From assembly GCA_964458775.1 (NCBI GenBank), contig CAYWLQ010000024.1:1-42569 (forward strand): a stretch of DNA of 42,569 nt. Direction: 5' to 3'. Of the stretch, positions 36,207 to 42,569 are shown piece after piece; the stretch's first letter is position 1; every line of letters begins with the position of its first letter. The notes under the pieces were generated by a model. The model saw nothing but the letters and a program-made list of their open reading frames with translations. It searched no databases and was not told the origin of the DNA. A program made the translations under genes and the position numbers. Source of the DNA: CAYWLQ01 sp964458775. GTDB lineage: Bacteria > Myxococcota_A > Polyangia > JAAYKL01.

Positions 36207-39200
36207 ATGTCTCAATGTAACAGTTTCTCTTGTTATCTCATAGGCGAAAAATCAAGATTAATACAATGCACTGAACTACTACTTGCAAAAGGTCACGTGA
36301 TTTATGGTATCATTTCTTCAAACACTAAGGTCATTAAATGGGCAAAAGACAAGGGTCTTGAGCATATCTCATCTAACAGTGACATCTGTGAGTTTTTAAA
36401 ACGAAAACCCTTTGATCTTTTTTTCAGTATTGATAACCTCGTAAAAATCCCTAAGGAAGCCTTGAACTCGCCAAAAGTATTAGCGATAAACTTTCATGAT
36501 GGCCCATTGCCAAAGTATGCGGGCAACAATGCAACAAATTGGGCCCTTATTAATCAGGAAAAAACGCACGGTGTTACCTGGCACGTCATGACCGATGTAA
36601 TAGATGCTGGAAATATTCTCAAACAAAAGCTATTTTCCATTGCGGATGATGAGACAGCACTAACACTTAATGGCATCTGTTATGAAAAAAGCCTGGAAAG
36701 TTTTTCGGAACTTATTGATGAACTATCCTCCGGCATAGTGCAACCCATCACCCAGAATATTGATGATAGATCGTTTTTCTCGCTCTGGAAGAGGCCCTAT
36801 GCAGCTGCTATAATTGACTGGGCTCTTTCTGCGGAAGCCATCAATGGGCTCTTCAGGGCGCTGCAATTCGGTAGCTACCCAAATCCGTTAGCTCTTCCAA
36901 AGGTAATTGCACATGACCGGGCTGTTATTGTAAGTGGGATTGCCATTGTTGCACAAGAGAGTACCCAACTACCCGGTACAATAACCCACGTTTCTGATGA
37001 AGTGCTTCATGTTGCAACAGGCAGCCGTGATCTCGCATTGACAGAATTCGTGGTTGATAATGGTAGTAAACTTTCTCCATCAGCCTTTTGTGCACGCTAT
37101 GGGCTATATACCGGTTACCGGTTTCCCTGTTTGGATAACGAATTTGCAAAAATGGTTACCACAACCAACTCCAAATCCTGCAAACATGAAGCATATTGGG
37201 TCAATCGACTGTATAATCTTTCACCACCAATAATTCCTTATAGTTTATCAACCACGGTTGCTGATATGGAACCTCTGTGGCGTACCAGGCAGTTTTCTTT
37301 ACCTCCCGTCAATGGTCTCTACGACGAAAAACACAAAGAATCGCTACAGATCGCCTTATTAGTATACATCGGTCGGCTGACCTGTAAAGAAACTTATGAT
37401 GTCGCCTATAGAGATAACGCAAGCTTTCCATTATCTCCGGCAATAGAGATGATTTTCGAAACACACCTTCCGTTAAGGGTCGATTTTCCTGCAGATCTCA
37501 CCCTTGGACACTTTCGTACTGCCATCCGTGAAAGTATCGCAGAGCTGGTGCGAAATGGGCCATATATGAGGGACATTCTGTTGAGATATGCTGAACTTCG
37601 TGAAAAATCAGCACACCGCAGTTCTTCACGGTTACCGATTGCCATCGAGATGGTTAATTCCCTGTCTGATTATAAACACGATTATCAAGCGGATATTTCA
37701 ATCGTAATACCGGATTCAGCTGACGAAATCCTGTGGGTGTATAATGAGCGTGTGCTTGATGCTACCTACATAGACCGAATGTGGAACCAGTTTATTACCC
37801 TTTATGCAGGTCTAACCGGCAAAGACGACCAGCTTATCTCCGGTTTATCTATTCTTACCGAACCTGAAAAAAATATGCTTTTTAATGAATGGGCGCCAGT
37901 AGGGAAGAACTACCCTACCAATTGTTGTCTGCAACAACTGTTCGAACGACAGGTAGAGAAAACTCCCGACGCAATAGCACTTGAATATGAAGGACTGCAA
38001 TTGACCTACAGCGAGTTTAATTCCCGTAGTAACCGGCTCGCTTTAAAGCTGCAATCACTAGGGGTGGGACCCGAAGCAATCGTTGGACTGTTCATGGAAC
38101 GTTCACTTGACTTGCTTACAGGAATATATGGTATTTTAAAAGCCGGTGGCGCCTATCTCCCTCTTGATCCCCAATATCCTGAAGATCGACTCGCCTTTAT
38201 GCTGAGCGATGCAGATGTACATGTTGTAGTAACGCAGAACAAGTATAGGGAACAAATTGATGCCATTATCCGTGGTTCAGGAAACAACTCCATTGTCTCA
38301 ATCTGCATTGATTCGGAACCGGAAACGGAACATCACATAAAAACAAGTAATGCTCCACATGTTGCCACTTCCCATAATGCTGCATATATAATTTACACCT
38401 CCGGTTCAACAGGAAAGCCTAAAGGCGTCGTAAATGAGCATCGTGGCATTGTCAATCGCCTGCTATGGATGCAGGATGAATATTCCCTTAATGAATCTGA
38501 TTGTGTTCTCCAGAAAACGCCATTTACCTTTGATGTATCGGTATGGGAATTCTTTTGGCCGTTGCTCTGTGGTTCCAAACTGGTTATTGCTCCACCAGGA
38601 TTGCACCGGGATCCGGATGGACTTGCTAAAGTGATTATCAGGGAAAACATCACTACCATCCATTTTGTTCCCTCAATGTTACAGTTATTTCTTGAAGGGG
38701 CTAATGCTGCTAAGTGCACCTGCCTTAAACGGGTCATTTGCAGCGGTGAAGCGCTTTCTTTCGAATTGCAGGAACGGTTTTTCAAAATTTTCAGCACTGT
38801 TGAACTCCACAACCTGTATGGTCCGACTGAAGCAGCGGTTGATGTAACCTACTGGAGATGTAGACAGGATAATGACAGGCGAATTGTCCCTATCGGAAAA
38901 CCCGTTGCCAACACCCCGATCTACATTCTGGACAAATATTTGCACCCGGTGCCCCCCGAATGCACCGGTGAACTACACATTGGTGGTATCCAGGTGGCAC
39001 GTAGCTATCTCAACCGACCCGAATTAACAGCCGAAAAGTTCATTCACGATCCATTTGCTGCAACACACGGCGCACGGCTCTATAAAACCGGCGATCTGGC
39101 GCGGCACCTGCCTGATGGCAGCATCGAATATCTTGGGCGAATTGATTTTCAGGTTAAGATAAGAGGGTTGCGTATTGAACTTGGCGAAATAGAAGCAAGA

Positions 39201-39800
39201 GCATGTGCGTTCAAAGGTGTCAGCCAGTGTATTGTTAATGTTCATGAAGACGCTTTGAGAAACCAAATTCTTGTTGCATACTATACCGAGCTTTTGAATT
39301 GTTCGATAAATAGCGAAGAATTGCGCATCTATTTGCAAAAATCACTTCCTGACTACATGGTACCGCAGTATCTCATAAAACTAGAGACAATACCGCTATC
39401 TCCAAACGGCAAAGCTGACCGGAAGGCGCTACCTAGTCCTAAGTTTGAAAGAAACCCATTTTCTAAATATGTTTCCCCCAGCAGAGCAGAAGAGGAAACT
39501 GTTGCAACAATATGGAAAGAGCTCTTAGGGCTGGATCAAGTAGGGATTGACGATTCATTCTTTGATCTGGGAGGACATTCGCTTCTCATAATACAAATGG
39601 TTGGAAAACTAAAAAAAATGTTCGAAAAAGAGATTAAGATAACTGATCTTTTTAGATATCCTACCATTAGGAAACTCGTTGAGTACCTTACAGAGGAAAA
39701 AAAGACAGATTCTATTTCAACAAAATCAGCGGAACGGGCAAAAAAACAGCAGGCAGCAATGCGAAAAAAAAAGGAATTTGTTCGTGCAATCCCCAAATAA
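36207..39800 (+). CDS. NRPS starter module: formyltransferase / C-domain remnant / A / PCP
   Basis: A 1197-residue initiation module. ATG 36207 has TTGGAG 7 bp upstream and is preferred over a TTG at 36195. Residues about 1-205 are a 10-formyl-THF-dependent formyltransferase domain with Asn95, His97 (INFHDGPLPKY) and Asp133 (VIDAGNIL); the Asn-to-Asp spacing of 38 matches the PurN/Fmt triad. An Fmt C-terminal-like segment follows (about 205-305). Residues about 330-545 resemble only the C-terminal lobe of a condensation domain (AYWVNRLYNLSPP, LPLRVDFPADLTLGHFR); the HHxxxDG lobe is missing. The A domain (about 560-1060) has YTSGSTGKPKG from Tyr730 and a pocket read as DVWHISLVDK, serine-like. 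PCP active Ser is 1125 (GGHSLL). A Lys-rich tail ends the protein and may dock to the KS protein. FT-A-PCP order is known from LgrA (linear gramicidin). No TE, so the formyl-aminoacyl chain must pass to another protein. Confidence 0.95.
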   Translation: MSQCNSFSCYLIGEKSRLIQCTELLLAKGHVIYGIISSNTKVIKWAKDKGLEHISSNSDICEFLKRKPFDLFFSIDNLVKIPKEALNSPKVLAINFHDGPLPKYAGNNATNWALINQEKTHGVTWHVMTDVIDAGNILKQKLFSIADDETALTLNGICYEKSLESFSELIDELSSGIVQPITQNIDDRSFFSLWKRPYAAAIIDWALSAEAINGLFRALQFGSYPNPLALPKVIAHDRAVIVSGIAIVAQESTQLPGTITHVSDEVLHVATGSRDLALTEFVVDNGSKLSPSAFCARYGLYTGYRFPCLDNEFAKMVTTTNSKSCKHEAYWVNRLYNLSPPIIPYSLSTTVADMEPLWRTRQFSLPPVNGLYDEKHKESLQIALLVYIGRLTCKETYDVAYRDNASFPLSPAIEMIFETHLPLRVDFPADLTLGHFRTAIRESIAELVRNGPYMRDILLRYAELREKSAHRSSSRLPIAIEMVNSLSDYKHDYQADISIVIPDSADEILWVYNERVLDATYIDRMWNQFITLYAGLTGKDDQLISGLSILTEPEKNMLFNEWAPVGKNYPTNCCLQQLFERQVEKTPDAIALEYEGLQLTYSEFNSRSNRLALKLQSLGVGPEAIVGLFMERSLDLLTGIYGILKAGGAYLPLDPQYPEDRLAFMLSDADVHVVVTQNKYREQIDAIIRGSGNNSIVSICIDSEPETEHHIKTSNAPHVATSHNAAYIIYTSGSTGKPKGVVNEHRGIVNRLLWMQDEYSLNESDCVLQKTPFTFDVSVWEFFWPLLCGSKLVIAPPGLHRDPDGLAKVIIRENITTIHFVPSMLQLFLEGANAAKCTCLKRVICSGEALSFELQERFFKIFSTVELHNLYGPTEAAVDVTYWRCRQDNDRRIVPIGKPVANTPIYILDKYLHPVPPECTGELHIGGIQVARSYLNRPELTAEKFIHDPFAATHGARLYKTGDLARHLPDGSIEYLGRIDFQVKIRGLRIELGEIEARACAFKGVSQCIVNVHEDALRNQILVAYYTELLNCSINSEELRIYLQKSLPDYMVPQYLIKLETIPLSPNGKADRKALPSPKFERNPFSKYVSPSRAEEETVATIWKELLGLDQVGIDDSFFDLGGHSLLIIQMVGKLKKMFEKEIKITDLFRYPTIRKLVEYLTEEKKTDSISTKSAERAKKQQAAMRKKKEFVRAIPK

Positions 39801-39866
39801 GTTCACATGCATAAAAAATGGCATTGCGGATAGTAACAGATAACAAACTATAGATGGAGGTTATCT

Positions 39867-40958
39867 TTGAATAACCGTCATACAATTGAAACACTGACCT
39901 CTTTACGTTTTGTTTTTGCGCTTTTTGTTTTTTTTCACCATTTGTGTTGGCTGAACGGATTCTCAAACAAATATTACCATTCGTTTTATTATCTAGTTTT
40001 AGATGAGTTTTATCTTGGAGTTAGTTTCTTTTTTATATTGAGCGGCTTTATACTTACTTATGTTTATGGAGAAAAAATTCAACAGAATAATTTTTCTCTT
40101 AAACATTATTTTATTTCTAGATTTGCTAAGATCTATCCTGTCTATATACTGACTCTTCTTTTAGCCATTCCTCTTACGACAAATATTATGATTGAAAACT
40201 TTTCTACGTGGCTAGTGATGCTCATAAACCACTTGTCGCTTACGCAAAGTTTTGTTCCCGTAAAATCATATTATTTTTCGTTTAATCTAGTATCATGGGC
40301 AGTATCTAACGAGATGTTCTTCTATCTTCTATTTCCATTTCTTGCCGTAAAGTTTATAAAATCAGATTTTAAAATACTTTGTTTATTTTTTACTTTAGGC
40401 ACACTTTTCCTAGTGGCACTTATGTATCTTTTTAGAGACAGCGATCTTCAGCACGCTTTGTTTTATATAAACCCCATAACGCGCTTGTTTGATTTTGTTT
40501 TAGGAATACTGTTATGTTTTTGTATTAAGAAAAAAAATTCTATTATTTCAAATAATGGGCTAGTATTCGAAATAGGTGCAGTGCTGCTTTTTGTTTTATT
40601 TTTTGCTTTACACACAAAGATTCCTAGAATATTGAGATTCTCTGTATATTATTGGATTCCCTTATCAGTTGTTATTGTTATTTTTTTTTACGAGGCCGGA
40701 CAATTGTCAAAATGGCTGTCAAATAAAGCATTTCTTTTATTTGGCAAAATAAGTTACAGCTTTTATCTGATTCATTATTTAGTTTTGAAATATGTGAACG
40801 ATATATGCATGAAGTTTTCACTAATTAATGATGACCCGACTGTTTTTTTTGCCATTGTTCTCTTTTGCCTGCTGAGCAGTTTACTACTTGGATATTTGGT
40901 GTACAGGTATTTGGAATTGCCATTCAGAAATGGAATCATCAGGAGGCTTTCTCGCTAG
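39867..40958 (+). CDS. Acyltransferase-3 family membrane protein (OafA/NodX-like)
   Basis: A 363-residue protein with about ten transmembrane segments. It begins with the family signature TIETLTSLRFVFALFVFFHHL (residues 5-25, His in the last positions) and contains the FYLGVSFFFILSGFILTYVY and SRFAKIYPVYILTLLLA segments typical of acyltransferase-3 proteins, which transfer acetyl or other acyl groups to sugars, lipids or antibiotics. The start is a TTG with a strong GGAGG 7 bp upstream. It lies 66 bp after the starter NRPS gene and may be co-transcribed, which would fit tailoring (for example O-acylation of the serine hydroxyl), but a surface-polymer role is as possible. The gene is visibly more AT-rich than its neighbours. 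Confidence 0.9.
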   Translation: MNNRHTIETLTSLRFVFALFVFFHHLCWLNGFSNKYYHSFYYLVLDEFYLGVSFFFILSGFILTYVYGEKIQQNNFSLKHYFISRFAKIYPVYILTLLLAIPLTTNIMIENFSTWLVMLINHLSLTQSFVPVKSYYFSFNLVSWAVSNEMFFYLLFPFLAVKFIKSDFKILCLFFTLGTLFLVALMYLFRDSDLQHALFYINPITRLFDFVLGILLCFCIKKKNSIISNNGLVFEIGAVLLFVLFFALHTKIPRILRFSVYYWIPLSVVIVIFFYEAGQLSKWLSNKAFLLFGKISYSFYLIHYLVLKYVNDICMKFSLINDDPTVFFAIVLFCLLSSLLLGYLVYRYLELPFRNGIIRRLSR

Positions 40959-40978
40959 GTGTCGGCCTTTTATCTTTG

Positions 40979-41006
40979 ACAAAGGCATCGTAACAAAGGC
41001 ATCGTA
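40979..41006. repeat. Tandem 14-bp direct repeat
   Basis: ACAAAGGCATCGTA occurs twice head to tail between the acyltransferase and the lipoprotein genes. It may be a small slippage duplication. Confidence 0.8.
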
Positions 41007-41045
41007 TTTTAATAACTCGATCATTATTTCAATGTGAGGTTGTTT

Positions 41046-42230
41046 ATGAGTTTGAATTGTTTCAGGTATTTTTTAGTAGAATTATCAATGATACCCTCTT
41101 TGGGCATAATTTCTTTGCAAACGTTTGTCAGAATTTTCTCTGTGTCGCTTGTTCTATTAACAGTTTCAGGATGTGCGTGTTCTAATAGTTCAAATTCACA
41201 AGAACACAAGAAGTATACTCAACAACTAATCGGCGTTGAACGTCCTGCCATGATAGATGGTATTGCAATTGGAGAGGGAAGAAATGATGGAGTATTGCGT
41301 CTTTATTCGACGCGAGAATGGGGAACAGTAACAGCAGGATACGAGTATTCATTTACTAACGGCAAATGGATAGCTTCAACGGTTTTTAATGCAAACGCAT
41401 ATTGTTCGTCTCCTGTTACCGCAGACCTAAAAAAGCAGGGTAAAAACCTGCTCTATCTTGGAGGATGGGATGACATGGGGGTTTTAATGTTACAACATAA
41501 TAACGGTTGGCAAAAACCGGACATTCTCACAGACAGCGAGGGCAAGGGTATTGTTCTAGCTATGAAAACAGGAGACGGTCACAATGACGGCGTAAGCAGA
41601 CTCTATGTGGGACACTGGTCGGAGAGCGGATTAATTGAATATAGTTGGAACAATGAAACATATATATCAAACCAAATCATGAACAAAAGTGTGGGAAGAT
41701 TTGATATCGGACAGGGAAGAAATGACGGCATTAACCGACTCTATGCAGTTGAAAGAAACGGACGTGACCTTCATGAATTTACATGGAACGGCAACTCATA
41801 TTCGGATGAAGTAATTTTTTCCGGAAGTCACATTTCCAACGGCGCCGTTTCTGTTGCAGATGGAAGAGGTGACGGCAAAAACAGAATTTATGTATGGGCT
41901 GGTGGATTGTTTGAACTGACATTTGAAAACGGACAATGGAGGTCTCTCACTTTGGAAAAAAACAACCTCGAACGTTACTACATTACTATTGGAACAATTC
42001 GAAGCGATAAAAAACCGGGTGTTTATGTATCCGTAAAGAATAGAGGTGTTTATGAATACTCATGGTCACAAGAATCAAATAAATTTGGTGTTGATGTAAT
42101 AACCTCCGCCACCGGAGGAACAGCAATAGGCGACATTCGAGGCGATGGAAAAAATCGGCTATATGCCGCAAGAGGTACTAAGGAACATTTCACAAGCGCA
42201 TCGGTAGTTGAAATCTTTGAAGCGAAATAG
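41046..42230 (+). CDS. Lipoprotein with six FG-GAP-like propeller repeats
   Basis: A 394-residue lipoprotein. ATG 41046 is preferred (GAGG about 6 bp upstream) over an in-frame GTG at 41034; the signal region is long, ending in LTVSGC. A later ATG (41088) without a ribosome site is a weaker option. The mature part is a repeat protein with about six copies of a pattern like IxxGxGRxDGxxRLYxxxxxG, for example GEGRNDGVLRLYS, GDGHNDGVSRLYV, GQGRNDGINRLYA, DGRGDGKNRIYVW and GDIRGDGKNRLYAA, each followed by an aromatic YEYSW segment. This suggests a six-bladed FG-GAP-like beta-propeller that may bind calcium or sugar. It follows the acyltransferase gene by about 87 bp and is the last gene before the right IS remnant. 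Whether it belongs to the biosynthetic cluster is unknown. Confidence 0.82.
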   Translation: MSLNCFRYFLVELSMIPSLGIISLQTFVRIFSVSLVLLTVSGCACSNSSNSQEHKKYTQQLIGVERPAMIDGIAIGEGRNDGVLRLYSTREWGTVTAGYEYSFTNGKWIASTVFNANAYCSSPVTADLKKQGKNLLYLGGWDDMGVLMLQHNNGWQKPDILTDSEGKGIVLAMKTGDGHNDGVSRLYVGHWSESGLIEYSWNNETYISNQIMNKSVGRFDIGQGRNDGINRLYAVERNGRDLHEFTWNGNSYSDEVIFSGSHISNGAVSVADGRGDGKNRIYVWAGGLFELTFENGQWRSLTLEKNNLERYYITIGTIRSDKKPGVYVSVKNRGVYEYSWSQESNKFGVDVITSATGGTAIGDIRGDGKNRLYAARGTKEHFTSASVVEIFEAK

Positions 42231-42250
42231 ATCCTATCTGTGCTTCTATT

Positions 42251-42569
42251 GTAAGCGGTAATACAAAGGCGTAACGGTGTAGAAGAGATTGGCGGTAACG
42301 CCGTAACCGTCCTGTAAACCCATCCTGACATAACAGAACAGATCGCATAATCTCGGTTTCTGCATGGAGGGAACATGGCGGAAAACGGCATTAAGAAAAA
42401 TAAGGCTAAGGCTCGGAGTCGGGAGTGGTGGGCAAAGCAAGTTGCGGATTGCGAACGTAGCGGTATGGCATTGCGGGACTATGCAAAGATGAAGGGTTTG
42501 AATTTGGACAATTTGCCAAACGACTTTATCGAATTGAGCATAGTAAACCTTTAGTCGATGCGTTTTTCA
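42251..42569 (+). mobile_element. IS66-type remnant, right flank of the gene cluster (runs off the window)
   Basis: Starts at GTAAGCGGTAATACAAAGGC (42251), which has the GTAA terminus typical of IS66 elements and matches the end at 25230-25249 in opposite orientation. A tnpA-like ORF begins at 42375. The element starts 20 bp after the last lipoprotein stop. The window ends before its right terminus, so its full extent is unknown. Confidence 0.7.
42375..42554 (+). pseudogene. tnpA fragment joined to tnpC-like sequence (internally deleted IS66)
   Basis: The ORF of 59 codons has GGAGG ahead of its ATG and begins like IS66 accessory proteins of the SREEW type: KARSREWWAKQVADCERSG, ALRDYAKMKG. 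After residue 41 the sequence departs from that family. In the next frame 42500-42568 reads EFGQFAKRLYRIEHSKPLVD then AFF, which resembles the middle of an IS66 transposase (TnpC). This fits an internal deletion that removed the rest of tnpA, tnpB and the start of tnpC. The family assignment is by pattern only. Confidence 0.6.

Noticed and set aside
35728..36207. Two small minus-strand ORFs (64 and 68 codons) between the megasynthase genes
   Set aside because: AT-rich, no ribosome site, no recognisable motif; I looked for MbtH or PPTase signatures and saw none.
23755..39833. A 12-bp identity (CATTGCGGATAG) in two intergenic regions, 23755-23766 and 39822-39833
   Set aside because: A 12-bp match between two places is expected by chance in a window of this size.
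42050..42440. Minus-strand ORFs at the right end
   Set aside because: They overlap the propeller lipoprotein and the IS remnant antisense and resemble no family.

Overview
The window looks like a chromosome piece from a Gram-negative bacterium of the former Deltaproteobacteria, most likely a Myxococcota/Bradymonadota-type lineage with a moderately AT-rich genome. This is inferred from gene types: lipoproteins with long Asp/Thr repeats, a membrane-anchored Ser/Thr kinase and a PilZ protein that both end in PEGA domains, a roadblock protein, a SpoIVB-type S55 peptidase outside sporulation, and mfd followed by two PpiC/SurA chaperones. No 16S rRNA or tRNA is visible, so the assignment is tentative.

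Positions 1-5348 hold the 3' end of a secreted SGNH hydrolase, a convergent MBOAT acyltransferase, then a rightward run of an SPFH/zinc-ribbon protein, a CPBP intramembrane protease and nadC. Positions 5406-15847 are a leftward, tightly packed operon: PilZ-PEGA protein (broken by a 10-N assembly gap), mfd, a PpiC lipoprotein, a SurA-like chaperone, a coiled-coil/roadblock membrane protein and a PEGA Ser/Thr kinase. Positions 15978-24890 hold envelope and secreted proteins: a Pro-rich lipoprotein, a lipoprotein with two Asp/Thr tracts, a beta-propeller protein translationally coupled to an S55 peptidase, a lone Hsp70 ATPase domain and an unrecognised lipoprotein.

The notable part is 25250-42569. 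Two megasynthase genes diverge from a 640-bp control region. The rightward one (36207-39800) encodes formyltransferase / C-domain remnant / adenylation (serine-like pocket) / PCP with no release domain. The leftward one (25427-35563) encodes KS-AT-ACP-C-A-PCP-C-A(glycine-like)-PCP-TE with no loading module. One ends in a carrier with nothing to receive its cargo and the other starts with a ketosynthase that needs an acyl donor, so together they read as one assembly line for a small N-formyl-seryl, malonyl-extended, two-amino-acid product ending in glycine. An acyltransferase-3 membrane protein and a six-repeat propeller-like lipoprotein follow the starter gene and may act on or with the product.

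The block is bracketed by two degenerate IS66-type remnants in inverted orientation, one directly after the megasynthase stop codon and one directly after the last lipoprotein. This suggests it moved as a unit or was inserted between IS copies. Inside the big megasynthase, 563 bp covering the end of each A domain up to the PCP serine is present twice with only four differences, a sign of recent duplication or gene conversion. Base composition differs visibly between the starter NRPS gene, the acyltransferase gene and the large megasynthase, so the cluster appears to be a mosaic.
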